Positions 1 to 11,045 are shown, counted from the stretch's first letter. The stretch is 64,000 nt of DNA from Stictocephala bisonia (GCA_035578905.1 JAQJVL010000798.1:1-64000), one strand, 5' to 3'. Made by a program: numbers and translations. The notes: generated by a model from the letters alone, not told the origin.

Positions 1-18
1 CTTATTAACGATATTATT

Positions 19-215
19 GGTCGGCACTGATGGCGCAGTGCTGTAACCCAGCTACTTGGGACTACGTAATGGGACATCTAATGGGATTGTAGCGCATAGG
101 TCCTATGCTCGGTCCACTTAATACTGACATGGCGTCCTCTCAATGGTTGCCATCGATATGGACACTATTAGAGAAGTCTGGGATGTCGGTGTTAGTGAGT
201 GTCGGGGCATATTTG
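19..215 (+). repeat. Dispersed repeat B, truncated copy 1
   Basis: It begins with GTCGGCACTGATGGCGCAGT and matches copies at 14131-14470 (inverted), 24461-24790 and 25319-25645. The start resembles a degenerate pol III A box (TGGCGCAGTG) and a weak B box (GGTTCTATGC in fuller copies), so it may be a tRNA-derived SINE. This copy lacks the 3' half. Confidence 0.7.
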
Positions 216-770
216 CCTTAAAATACCAAAAAGCTGTGTTAGAGTCTCAAATTTAATTAATAATAAGAAACTGTAAAAATTACCATCATGAAGCAGTTCT
301 GATTTGACCCTCCCCACAATGGAAAGGGTTGGTTTATTTAACTCATGACAACAGTTTCGATAGTTACAGCCAAACATACGAACGTTGAAATAATCAAAAT
401 TTGAACATAAAATACTCGTCCACAATAAGGGAGGGCCGTGAGTCTAAGACGTTGATATTAGGGGGCAAAGAAATTACACAAGTTATACGTAAATATGTTA
501 GCTTAGAAAGCTGACGATCTCGCCACAAAAGTTTGTATTTAAGGTGATATAGAAGTTTGTCACCACAATTTGTGTACCTAGATTCAGTGAGAGGGCTTTA
601 TAGCCAAGTACGTGTATATGGAGTACTTGTGAGATCTTGTGACTTAATTTGCGTGCTTAAAGCTGGTGATAGTCCTCTTATCAAAGTACGTATATCTTGA
701 GTACTTAAGAAAGCTAACCACCATACCTGTGGACTTAGAGACTGGCGAGAAAATTAGGGGAGAATCGAGC
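216..770. other. Unannotated AT-rich intronic or flanking DNA
   Basis: No exon with FMO similarity, no RNA gene and no clear repeat was recognised. Near-repeated phrases such as GTACTTGTGAG and GTACTTAAGAAAG suggest a decayed local duplication at about 600-720. Confidence 0.4.
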
Positions 771-800
771 TTAACCTAACCTAACCCAACCTAACCTAAT
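770..800. repeat. Interstitial CCTAA (telomere-like) tract
   Basis: Several CCTAA and CCCAA units in tandem, matching the insect telomere repeat TTAGG on the other strand. A more decayed stretch (CTAATCTAATCTAATTTAACC) follows at 1055-1135, just beyond the foldback at 800-1021. Confidence 0.7.
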
Positions 801-1021
801 CTAGAATCTACATTTTCCGGTGACAACCGCATCAAGTTACTATCTACAATATTTACAAGATGACCAGACGTTTCGCCCATACTATGATGTGGCATCCCAG
901 TGGTTTCTCTGAGACCACTGAGGAGGCCACATGAAAGTATGGGCGAAACGTCTGGTCATCTTGTAAATATTATAGATAGAACCTTTACGTGGTTGTCACT
1001 GGAAAATGTAGACTCTAGTTA
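800..1021. repeat. Foldback repeat with hammerhead-like core
   Basis: Two imperfect inverted arms, about 800-903 and 914-1021, share CATTTTCC, GTGACAACC, AATATTTACAAGATGACC and CGTTTCGCCCATACT. The centre of the right arm has the order of a hammerhead ribozyme: GACCA 913-917, CTGAGGA 918-924, an imperfect stem, GAAACGTC 945-952, then TGGTC 953-957, which pairs with GACCA. Foldbacks with a CGAAACGT core are typical of the terminal repeats of Penelope-like elements; that origin is inferred. Confidence 0.8.
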
Positions 1022-1195
1022 TGACACCGGCCGCTTAAGCTTAAGCCTAAGTTCTAAGATTAATCTAATCTAATTTAACCTAATCTAGCATATATCTTAA
1101 CCCACTTAGTCTTCAAACCTAACCCACTTCAAACTTAGTTTACTTTTAAAATGTCCAGTGCTCCACTTCCACACCTTCCACTTAATGTTGGCTAG

Positions 1196-1392
1196 CTAGT
1201 GGTTGAGCCTAAGGCGTCAGGGCTTTGAGCCTGGATTTAGGATGGCATTTCCAGCCTGGATTGGAAGTTTTTTTATCACTAATGTTAACCTCATATAGAA
1301 CTGGTTCACACACTTACTCAGCCCGAATACGATCCCCGCATATTCTATGGAATAGTAAGGGTAAGAAGGAGACCTCTGCTAAATAGAATGTT
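1196..1392 (+). repeat. tRNA-Leu-derived SINE A, decayed copy
   Basis: It has CTAAGGCGTCAGG from the tRNA-like head and CCCGCATATTCTATGG...GTAAGAAGGAGACC from the body, both shared with the better copy at 30510-30708. The B box is mutated. The SINE ends about 10 bases before the acceptor of the first visible FMO exon. Confidence 0.7.
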
Positions 1393-1401
1393 ACTTTACA
1401 G

Positions 1402-1520
1402 TTCAACCACCGAGTGAAGGTCATCAGAAGGACGCTACGCGAGTGGGAGGTAACCGTTGTGGACTTGCCGAACTCCTCAGAGCACACCTATACATTTGAA
1501 GCACTGTTCATCTGTAACGG
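1402..1520 (+). CDS. FMO exon (first visible)
   Basis: Acceptor TTTACAG ends at 1401 and donor GTAGGT starts at 1521. The exon reads from FNHRVKVI to FEALFICNG, the beta-strand region between the FAD and NADPH halves of FMOs. It ends two bases into a Gly codon that the next exon completes. Confidence 0.88.
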
Positions 1521-4500
1521 GTAGGTTCACTCTTATCACACGACATTACGTTTTGTATGCATTGAAATTTGAAAACTAAAATTACTTTTTATCTTATAAA
1601 AGATTAAGACCAATCAATATGGATAAATATTTGTTAAACATTTCTGTAATTTAAAAATTAGAGATTGTTGTAAGTACAACAATCGCTCATTTTTAAATTA
1701 TATAAGTTAATGTTATAAGTATAACAGAGAAACCTATAGAAAAAAAAGTGTGTGTTTTTTTCTAAAGGTTATAACAATAATTTATATTCAGTTTATATTT
1801 CAACGAATTTTTATTTGGATAGTTCAGTACATACAAATAATACATATTGTGCTACATTTAGAAAATGTTGTTCTCCAATACTGATTAGTAACCAAACAAA
1901 GCACTGAAAGGAAAGCCGCATTAAGAAAGCCCTTGTGCTTCCACTTGTGTTCTGCTTAAATACAACAATCAAACTAGTGGCTACGGTAAGAAAGCTCTTA
2001 TGCTTCCATTGTTTACTGCTCATACACATTATTAATTTTAGTACTGAAAACAAACGTTACACAAACTTATCTTATTTGACTAACTAATTATCTTGTACAG
2101 AGTTAACAACAGACCATACACGCCGTACGTAGAGGGTTCAGAACACTTCACTGGCCGAAGTCTTCATAGTCACGACTACAGAGACGCAGATTCTTTCACA
2201 GGTCAAAGGGTTCTTATCATTGGAGGGGGCCCCTCCGGCCTAGACCTTACAGATCACATATCACGATGTGCAGACAAGGTAAAGTGCCAAGGTCATCAGT
2301 GTCAATTAATCGATTTAAGTAAAAAAAAAACAACTCTAGTAATTTTCATAAAAAAACTAAGATATTTTGAGTTTTCTAGAAACAATTACTTTGGTGTAAT
2401 CGGCATGTAGGCACACTGGATTATTATGAAATAAAAACCCAGAAACACCTTTCAGGTAAAATAAAAACAATAAGGGTCCCAAAATGGAAACTTGCGGGAC
2501 ACCATATTTTACTGGAGTAAGATTTAATTTAGATCTTTCTTTGTACCATAATTTGAAATGTTCTTGTAACACTCAATTTCTTCCGTATTGTTTTCTTCCA
2601 AAGAGGAACGATTTGAAGTATAAAATTTCAGTCTCACTTATCCCGAACTTTCAAAGTACATCAGTTAATTTATGATGACCCTCGCTGTAAAATCTTTTGA
2701 CAAATCCCACTACATTCTCTCCTTTACCGATGGAATCTATTATGAATCAAATAAATTCAATCCCTGCAGTAGATCTACTAGATCTAAAACCACGCTGTTG
2801 TTTGTCTAATAATTGACAAGATTTTTATATACAACAATAAGTGGTTTAGAACTACCATTTAAAAAAATTAGAAAAGGCCACAGGACTATAGCAGGAAACA
2901 TAATCAACAATTTTTTCATATGGATAACTTTAGCGATTTTCAATACATCTGGAAAATATTTAGTTAATTAGCCGTTTAAAAATACAGAGGAAAGTTATTT
3001 ACTGGTAAAGATAAGCAGCAGTTAAAGAAATGAAAAGCTCAGTTCTTTATAATCTAGCTGGAAGCAAATTTGTTCAAAATATAGTCTATATTATACTACA
3101 AAAAGACTACCAGAAATTTGATTTTACAATAAATACTAACTTTTGAGATATTGAGAACTAATCAACACAAATGGACGCTGTTTTAAAACTCAGTTTTGTA
3201 TACGTTGAATTAAATACATTATAAAACTAGTTTAATTACGGGTCGGTTTAGGCAACTTAGTCAAAATATATAGTTTTTGAACAAATCACTGACACACATA
3301 CCACAAAGTCTGATTAGACCTAATCTTGACAGTACCCGTTTCAACTTGTTTTCCTATATTCAATTTCTTTTCTTTTTATTGAAGAAAAAATGTCAAAATT
3401 TGCTTAACAGAACTAGAATTAGTTGATCTTTTTCAATTTGGAAAAATTTAAAGAGAATATCAGTTAAAAAAGACAGGCATGACCTATTTTTATCTATCTT
3501 TTCAGAAGGGAACCGTAAAATCAATACTGTAGTCAATTTTATGTGTTATTTACACTAAGCCTACACAAAGTAGGAATGATACAAAAATTATTTTAAAACT
3601 TAAAACATATATGTATACAAAGTATTTTAAATGAACTATTACAAAGAATATCAGTTCAAAAGTAATCAGTAATGAGAGAAATGTTCTCTTACATAAGAGT
3701 TCTAATTAAATAAACTGGATTATCTCGCAGCCTACGCTAATTATCACATAAGTGGCTGAACTCTGCTCAGGGCAGGGCTCTGATAACTAGGGTCAAGGTA
3801 TAAAAAGTAAGTTCTCTACATACATGTCTTCAGTCATTTTGACTCATTGTTAATCAAATTTAAATGTAGTATTTCGATTAAGTTACGTACCATTCCGGAT
3901 ATTAACAATAGTAATTAGGTCGTTTCTTAATTATTATCTTTCATGCTTGGGTAGCGAACGACCTGGTCAAAAATAAAAATGAAGCTACTACAAACAATTA
4001 AAATTAATTGGGGAAAATCAAATAACAGTTTATTTTGAATCTGAAAACCATAAAAACCTGAAAAAATATTCATTTTCTTTTAAAAGATTCAGATACGTTA
4101 TAGAATACAAATGGCGCTTACTGTAAACACTACGAATTTGTGTTCAGATATATTTTACCATCCATAAGCACAGATATCATTATATGAACCGTAATTACCG
4201 TTATACACCTTACTGTAATAAAGATCCATAGATGTTAAAAAGACTAAACAATGATCTTGTAAAGTAATCTTGTTTACTCCAAAATCATTGGAAATTACCA
4301 AACCTATTTATTAGTGTTTCAAAGTAAATATCCAAAAGTTAACTCGCGGGAAACTTGGGGAGGTTAACGAAATTAATAAAGGAAATATCAATGTCTTCTA
4401 GATGTATTCAGGAATGAAATAAACAGTAATCCTATATTTACTGTGAATATACTTTTGATTTTAACATTTATTAGTTTAGTTTAGGGGGTTTATAGATATT

Positions 4501-7500
4501 TGCATGGTTAGTTTTTAACAGTTGTTGTTTTTTACTACTATTGTGGTTTTCTGATTCTTATTGTTGTTGTTAGTTTTCAACAAGGCTCAAGCAGAGTGGA
4601 GACATACTCATAATTTTTAGGGCTGAACGAGAGGCCCCGGGCTTGAAAAGTGACGATAAGGAAAATCAATATGGAGACCTCAGGTCTCAGATTTACAAAG
4701 ACTTAAGGTCCCAGATATCAGCTGAAAGGAGATGCTATTGAAAATATCTCAAACCATGAAATGTTTCTTCATCTACATAAGGAACTTCTAGAAATCAGTT
4801 TCCAGAAGATATCAAAGGGCTTCAGGCCTTAAAAAGGTGAAAAGTCTTATCAGGTATGAGCCCAGAATAAAACCTTCATGCGAACTACTCTCAAGAGGAC
4901 CTAAAAATGAGACCTAAGGTTTCTAAAGGTGACTGTAATGTGTAAGAATTTGAGTAAACAAAGTAAGAATGGTAACTAGAATTGCTCTGGATTGTTGTTT
5001 CAATTTATTACTCACTATTTATCTTATAAATGATTGTATGAACGGATTTTATGTTTAACTATTTCAGTATTGAGTTTGTTTGGTTATTCGAGTACAACAA
5101 TTTTTGTTCCACTTAGGGAAATGCGTAGGGTTTGTACTGTTTTTACTGAAGCTGTACGTAAAAAATACAGTTACTAAATTTTAGAAAAATACCAATATTT
5201 ACAGTTACGAACTGACTTTGATAATTATAATAAACGGATTTTCAATGTTATGATCTATGTAATTTATTTAATAATTATATTCTTTGACTAGACCTGTTTT
5301 TGTTTTATTGAAAATGGTTGAAACTATTAGCTTTCAATCATTATAATCTTATGTTCTCAAACTAATAGATTATTGCAGAATTCATAAATACTGAAATTTT
5401 CAGTCTAGAGAGGAAATGTTATAAAAATATAAAAAATTCATTTTTTATTTATCTTTATTAACAAAAACACTTAACCCTGTTTTTATGTATATAAAAATAT
5501 AATTATATCCCCATTATTTTCAGATAAAAAGTTATTTTTTATATAAATAACTACTATATATAGCATACTTAAGATCCAGCATTTATTTATATTAATTTAT
5601 TATTTTACATTACTGCATTAGTAAACGAACACTATTCAAAACTAAAGCATCTGGTAGTGACCACATCAAGGTGGTGTTTACAATATTTACATCACCAAAC
5701 GTTTCGTTCATTCTGTGAGTATCAGGTACACCACTGAGGATGCGCCATCAAACCTTGGGTGAAACGTTTGATGATGTAAATATTGTAAATAGCACCTTGA
5801 CGCAGTCATCACCAGAAGATTTGGCTTTTAATTATCACACCGGACACTTAGTCTACAAATTAAAATGTGAAATCGTTCTATCGAGCTTCTTTTTCGGACG
5901 TTTAATTGTAATACAACATTGACTAAGATAGTTATTGCTTTAGTATAATTTTCAAATCATATTTGTTGATAGGTATTTTTTTCACACCACTCGGAAAGGA
6001 TAGATGTTGACAACCTGAGGCTGCGGGATAACGTGGTGTTCAAGACAGATGTCAAACAACTTTCTGAATCATCAGCTGAGTTCAAGGACGACACCGTGGA
6101 AGACATTGACTCAGTCATCTACTGCACAGGTGTGCCAACATAAACATAACTTTACTGTCTGTCTCTTTTATATATATGCCAGGATTGTCTTGTATTATTA
6201 ACTAATGAGGATTATGAAAAAGAAAGTTAATTTAAACTTTGAGCCAGTGTAGAGATAGCTCAGGTTCGAATCCAGCATAGACAGTGGAAGTAGACTATCA
6301 GTAATCTTCACTTTATACATACTGGTTTGTTCTCTTACTCTGTCAAAATAAGTTCCCCGCACAGATCAGTAGTCTATGGGGAATTTGGAAAGTAAGGCTA
6401 AGAAGGAGATCAGCCTCTTCTTAGAAAAAAACTTTCAGACATAAAAGAATAAACATTAAAAAGACCTGGGTAAATTCAGTAGAACTCCAATTAATCATCC
6501 GAACTCCAACTGTCCGGATCACCGATTATCCGAATTGCCTTCTGAATATCATAGAAGTAACTATAAAATCTCCATTTTTTTTTTATTTGTTTCTGAAAAC
6601 CCAAATCGAATAACAACGAACAGTAGTATTTTTAATCTCTAAAAAGATAAGTCAGACGTGCATTCGTCACAATAATAACGTCTAATATTTTGCAATATAT
6701 ACTGTAAATTGCAACGCCTCCTTAAAAGAAAAAAAATCCAAATTCCGGGAGGAGATTTAATGTGTAACTACGTAATTAATATTGTAATTAAATGCTTTTT
6801 TGAGTGTAAATTATTGTTTTTTCGTCAAATTTCATCATTCATATAGTAATAAAATAAACTGTTTGTATAAGAAAATCCAATTATACAAATTTTTGACTAT
6901 CCGAATGAGGCATGGTCCAAATTCATTCGTATAGTTGGAGTTCTACTTTACCATAAGTGTTGTTTTGTAAACATTTTGAAAGTATGACATGGATCAAAAT
7001 TTCCAAGGGCAGAGAGTAAAATATCAGTTTGGAACGACAGATACTGGGTATTTCCAAGGGCAGAGAGTAAAATATCAGTTTAGAACGACAAATACTGGGT
7101 ATTTCCAAGGGCAGAGAGTAAAATATCAGTTTGGAACGACAGATACTCGGTATTTCCAAGGGCAGAGAGTAAAATATCAGTTTAGAACGACAAATACTGG
7201 GTATTTCCAAGGGCAGAGAGTAAAATATCAGTTTGGAACGACAGATACTGGGTATTTCCAAGGGCAGAGAGTAAAATATCAGTTTGGAAAGACAGATACT
7301 GAGTATTTCCAAGGGCAGAGAGTAAAATATCAGTTTAAAACGACAAATACTGGGTATTTTCTCTTTGGTGAGGAGTTGTATATTATACTTTGTATGGTGA
7401 AGTTTTTCTCTGATGTTTCTTATAAACGTTTTTCCACAGGCTTCAGATGTAATTACAAGTTCTTGGACGAGTCCTGTGGAATAACAGAGGACGACGGTCT

Positions 7501-8974
7501 GGTGTACCCTCTCTACAAACACTTCATCAACGCCAACCACTCCTCCATGTGTATCCTGGGAAACATGTGCATGTCCATGCAGTTCCCCACCTTTGACATC
7601 CAGGTAAGAACTGACACAGAACTTGATGTAGCTTTTAGTTATTGAAGTTTCAGATTCCTTTTATTTGTTGTCTTTCAAAAATGAAACTCACCTTAACACA
7701 GAAATTGTTGAAGCGATCAATTCAGTTTACGAAAAAAAAAAAAAACCCCCGTAAAGCTAGACTACTTAATTTAAATAAGAAAAAATATTATTTCAGATTG
7801 TTTTGTTTTTGTTAGAAAATATATATATTTTTCTGTTTGTTTGAAAATATTTGGAGTGAATAGTTGGCTCTCTAAGTAAATAATTACTTTATTTTTATAA
7901 CAAATATTCAGTTAAATTTCAAATTAAAAAAAACATTAAAAACACTTTTTTGCTCGATATGTTTATAGATATTTTTGCAATAGATATATATACAATATTT
8001 TTGCACTTATAAAGAAACTAGAACATACTTAAATTTTCACAACATTAATAATTGTCAACTTATCACTTAGGCCTACTAGTAAACCATGGATATATGTGAA
8101 ACAGTCAAATCCTCGGTTATATACAGCCCTTGCTTCGCTACGGAGTGGTTTTCTAACCTTGCTTACCCTTCCCTCTGTGGTTCTCTCTAAACCATCACAC
8201 ACAAAAAACAGCTCAACTTACGCTGATTCCTTAGATAACAAAGTTCTATAGCCTATAAAACGCTATAGGTCTACTTTAGGGGGGTGCAAAGTACTGCTAT
8301 GCCTTCATATAAGAGTTAGTAGATATGACCTTAAGTATTTTTCAATAAAAAACGTATAAGCACAGTACAATGTGGTATAAGCCTAACATTTGTGTCTTGT
8401 TTATGTTTTTTGTATCAGCTGTTATGGAAAAAAGGTAATGTTGAAGGCCTGTTTCTACCCCTTAGGAATATGATTTAGAGACATTCTTTCTTAGTGTGCC
8501 TCAAAAGCTAATTTCCCTCCAAATGTCATCAAAATAGTTTTCAGTTGTTTTAAAGAATTCATGAGTGATTGAATCACTTATGGATTATATTAAGATGCAT
8601 ATCTTAAGCCTAATATAATAAATAACTTAATATGTATTTCCATCTATCAGGTTCGCTTCTTCATAAAAGCTCTCAACAATGATAACATCCTTCCTAGCAG
8701 AGAGGTCATGCTAGAAGAGATTGATGACCTTCTTGCCAAGAAAAAGTTGAAGAAAGGCAAGCCAAAGAGATCCTACTTCGCGACTACAGCTGAGGAGGAT
8801 GCCGCGTACTACAGGGAGCTAGCGGATATGGCAAACATCGAGTCGGTGCCCAGAGTCCTTACCAAGATCTTCGCCCGCGCCATCGCCCAAATGAACGGAA
8901 ACTTCCCCATGTTCAGAGAAGACAAATACAAAATAATCGATGAAGAATCGTTCATAGTATCTCCAGTTGCGTGA
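1402..8974 (+). CDS. Flavin-containing monooxygenase, 3' part of gene (5 exons)
   Basis: Spliced exons 1402-1520, 2101-2278, 5973-6129, 7440-7603 and 8651-8974 join in phase to give 313 residues plus a stop. All introns are GT-AG. FMOs oxygenate nitrogen or sulphur of small nucleophiles using FAD, NADPH and O2. The second exon has the FMO-identifying motif FTGRSLHSHDY (pattern FxGxxxHxxxY) followed by the NADPH-binding Rossmann motif IIGGGPSG; the third ends in DSVIYCTG, the usual end of the NADP domain. Full-length insect FMOs are usually somewhat over 400 residues, so roughly 100 N-terminal residues with the FAD GxGxxG motif are missing and must lie left of the window. The first visible exon ends FICNG and lacks the His that often follows CNG. 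No hydrophobic C-terminal anchor is seen; the tail is charged and ends SPVA. The family is sure; the paralogue and substrate are not. Confidence 0.93.
2101..2278 (+). CDS. FMO exon with FMO signature and NADPH motif
   Basis: Acceptor TTGTACAG ends at 2100; donor GTAAAG starts at 2279. It encodes FTGRSLHSHDY and VLIIGGGPSGLDL and ends in phase 0 after ADK. An open frame continues into the intron, but conservation stops at the donor. Confidence 0.92.
2357..3040 (-). pseudogene. Decayed LINE reverse transcriptase (Jockey/CR1-like)
   Basis: Read on the - strand from about 3040 down to 2357, broken frames give in order PDVLKIAKV, a remnant of the NYRP region, QQRGFRSSRST, FVKRFYS (where the family has LSKAFD), FKSFLFGRKQ, GVPQVSILGPLLF and HADYTKVIV (where the family has YADDT). 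This is the normal motif order of a non-LTR retrotransposon reverse transcriptase. There are stops and frameshifts and the catalytic Asp pair has decayed, so it is dead. It lies antisense in the FMO intron 2279-5972. I infer a Jockey or CR1-type clade. Confidence 0.8.
3041..5640. other. FMO intron interior, nothing recognised
   Basis: AT-rich sequence without an open frame of note or conserved exon. At 4470-4570 there is a T/G-rich tract (TTGTTGTT type). At 4640-4930 there is a mildly purine-rich stretch with near-repeated AGACCTCAGGTCTCAG and ACTTAAGGTCCCAG phrases, probably a decayed minisatellite. Confidence 0.4.
5647..5823. repeat. Foldback repeat, second family member
   Basis: Arms at about 5647-5735 and 5733-5823 pair through TTTACAATATTTACATCA and CAAACGTTTC. 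The right arm has CTGAGGA at 5734-5740 and GAAACGTT at 5761-5768, the same order as in the 800-1021 element, but the flanking stem I bases no longer pair, so the ribozyme-like fold is broken here. Confidence 0.75.
5973..6129 (+). CDS. FMO exon, end of NADPH domain
   Basis: Acceptor GATAG ends at 5972; donor GTGTGC starts at 6130. The exon starts VFFSHHSER, where FMOs have V-x-x-S-H-R after the NADPH fold, and ends DSVIYCTG with one base of the next Gly codon. The polypyrimidine tract lies on both sides of the acceptor, which is unusual, but the frame fits only here. Confidence 0.88.
6240..6440 (+). repeat. tRNA-Leu-derived SINE A, internally deleted head
   Basis: GAGCCAGTG start, intact B box GGTTCGAATCC at about 6263-6273, then body TCCCCGCACAGATCAGTAGT and AAGAAGGAGATCAGCCTCTT, ending in a short A run. 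The bases between the A and B boxes are missing compared with 30510-30708. Confidence 0.85.
7001..7357 (+). repeat. 51-bp minisatellite, 7 units
   Basis: Seven head-to-tail 51-base units start TTCCAAGGGCAGAGAGTAAA. Two variants (TTTGGAACGACAGATACT and TTTAGAACGACAAATACT) alternate in the order A B A B A A B, which suggests growth by 102-base dimers. As 51 is a multiple of 3, every frame without a stop stays open; on + this gives a 17-residue unit YFQGQRVKYQFGTTDTG. It lies 82 bases before FMO exon 4. Confidence 0.95.
7440..7603 (+). CDS. FMO exon 4
   Basis: Acceptor TTTCCACAG ends at 7439; donor GTAAGA starts at 7604. It completes the Gly codon and reads FRCNYKFLDESCGI through CILGNMCMSMQFPTFDIQ, matching the FMO segment with the LY...P/N...L.iLG core. 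It ends in phase 0. Confidence 0.92.
7604..8650. other. FMO last intron
   Basis: AT-rich, with a short A-run/C-run at 7730-7750 and a slightly GC-richer stretch around 8100-8210. No gene or repeat family was recognised. Confidence 0.4.
8651..8974 (+). CDS. FMO terminal exon
   Basis: Acceptor CTATCAG ends at 8650. The exon reads from VRFFIKALNND to the stop at 8972-8974 and includes a Lys-rich stretch KKKLKKGKPKR and then a Tyr-rich segment DAAYYRELAD. Base composition is clearly less AT-rich than the flanks. Confidence 0.92.
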   Translation, partial: VRFFIKALNNDNILPSREVMLEEIDDLLAKKKLKKGKPKRSYFATTAEEDAAYYRELADMANIESVPRVLTKIFARAIAQMNGNFPMFREDKYKIIDEESFIVSPVA

Positions 8975-9200
8975 TTAGAAAACAACGAATTTATAATCAA
9001 ATTGCCTTGTTGGTATTACCATTTACCTTCCAATTTACTCGAAAATGTAATTGGCGTTTGATACTTAATAAATTTAAACAATTATTAAAATTAACTATGG
9101 TAAAAATCGTATAAAGACCTACCAACAGTAAAGTTAGGCATAAGATGTATTGTTTGTGATAATAATGTATGATAATAAACTATACCATCTGTATTGTCTT
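8975..9200 (+). promoter_or_regulatory. FMO 3' UTR with poly(A) signals
   Basis: AATAAA hexamers lie at 9067-9072 and 9174-9179, about 95 and 200 bases after the stop. Either could set the transcript end. Cleavage position is inferred. Confidence 0.55.
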
Positions 9201-9870
9201 TATGTGGAGACTTTAATTTTTTATGTATATTATTTAAGTAAGTAAAAATAAAATGTTTGTGTTTATTTATAGTATTTAATATTACATTGCAGTGTAATTT
9301 TTAGAATAGCTAAATAAAAATGATAAAATTATTAAAGAAAATGTAGTACATATTTTTTTTCTTTCCATTTAAATAACGTGTTTAGGTATATAAAAAAAAA
9401 AAAAAAAAAAAAACAGTTTATCCAAAATACTTTATCAACTATTGTGTCCATATGATCTTAAAAACTAACCATTTAAAGTCTGTATTGTGTAACCATTTGG
9501 GTGTAATGTAACATGTAAATTATAAAATTGCTAAATCAGTTAGTAACTAATCAATCTAACTTGCTTTTAAAATTAATAATTTATAAATTAATAAACTATT
9601 TTGATATGGTAAGTAAGGTATGAGGCCTTTTTATACAATTTTAAAGTAAGACCGAAAGCTAAAAATTAAAATCTATTCAGACCTTTACAATATTGATAGA
9701 ACGCCAATTCTCTCTCATATGATTTATTGCTTATATCATTTTCATTTCTTGCCATAGACCAACTCATTAAATGTGAATTTCTCCAACTGGTCATCCTGCC
9801 TTCAAAGATAAATAGTCCAGCATCCTCCATACGAACGCAACATGAGGTCAAGTGAAAGAAACATGTAGGA
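9201..9870. other. Intergenic AT-rich DNA
   Basis: Contains an A run of over 20 bases at about 9390-9413. A - strand open frame at 9666-9851 (61 codons) has no recognisable motif and I do not call it a gene. Confidence 0.4.
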
Positions 9871-9877
9871 CTAATAA

Positions 9878-10035
9878 AACTGACCTAACATAACCTAACC
9901 AAACGTAATCGAACCGAACTCAACTTAACATTATATAACCTAACCTACTCAAATCTAACCTAACCTGATTAAATCCAACCTAACCTAATCAAATATAACC
10001 TACACAACCCAACCTAACAATCTAACTTAACTTAA
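9878..10035. repeat. Interstitial CCTAA tract
   Basis: Degenerate units of ACCTAACCTA alternating with CTAATCAAATC-type variants over about 150 bases. Confidence 0.75.
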
Positions 10036-10782
10036 AAGACAAGAGTTTTGACTAGGTAAATTAACAAAAATTAATTGCCTCATAAAACCCTTCCGCCTTT
10101 CAACCAATAATTATTAACTAACGATCATTCGTTACTTGGGAGTATCATTGTTACAATAAAACAGCTAAAAGTGCTAACGGTAATGTAACTGGCGCAAACA
10201 GCTATAGTTTTGACTGGGGAAAATAACGATAATGGTGAAGTTTTATCAATACTTTATCGATGGTTGGGTTCCGTGGTCTGGCCGAATGGGACGTACTCAT
10301 TGGCTTGTTTAAAACATGAATATTTTGTTTTGCTGTGGTGGTCAGTTGGTTTTCTGATCGAGGCAGTTTGTTTTTTGTGGTGGCTGCACTGCCTAGATTT
10401 ATAGCCGAGCGGCCGATATGTAATAAAGTGCATCAGTGCTGGAGACCGCAACAAAGCAAATAAAGTGTTTTAAAGTGAGTAAAAATAGTTTTCATACAGA
10501 TCCCCTCTCAGTTCATAGTTTTATTTACGGTTTTTCATGGTCTGTTATGGTCTTCCGTTGTTTATACAATATTAAGTACATAATTCCTTTTTATATTTTT
10601 TGAGCCAATCTTGAAATTAATGAAAACATCATGATCGAAGTGAACAGTACCAAATGTTTATAATTCATAATTCTAAAATCTAAGATTAATCTTTGCAAAA
10701 ATTTCAAGATTTTTTCAAATCCACGAATCCAACAAATATAGGAAAGAGTTTTATTATTACAAATCTGAAAATTCATTTTACT

Positions 10783-10783
10783 T

Positions 10784-10818
<35 letters not shown>

Positions 10819-10830
10819 GTATGTATGTAT
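10783..10830. repeat. TA/TATG microsatellite
   Basis: TA dinucleotides interrupted by GTATAT and GTATGTATG. Confidence 0.9.
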
Positions 10831-10929
10831 ACTAACTACTATTTTGTTATATTAATCTACAAAATGAAGACTATTTGTAATTTTTCTCGACAGTGTAGGC
10901 TAGGGCAGGCAGTTAGTTTAAAACACATC

Positions 10930-11045
10930 AGCCTCTAGCTCACGTGGGAAGTTGTGACGTCACAATCCGAGTTGTTCAACTATAATCCTTTAAGCACGCC
11001 CCTCTTCGTATAAGCCCTTCCACTTTGTCTGCAAAGTTCTCTGCA
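10930..11045 (-). repeat. Dispersed repeat I with CRE and E-box
   Basis: Its reverse complement matches 60266-60375 closely: GGGCTTA, AGAGG, GTGCTTAAAGG, TTGAACAAC, TGACGTCACAACTT and CCACGT occur in the same order. It holds a perfect TGACGTCA (10955-10962) and CACGTG (10941-10946). Confidence 0.75.

Noticed and set aside
6923..7540. 205-codon - strand frame
   Set aside because: It is the antisense reading of the 51-bp minisatellite and of FMO exon 4; kept only as a note to the minisatellite finding.
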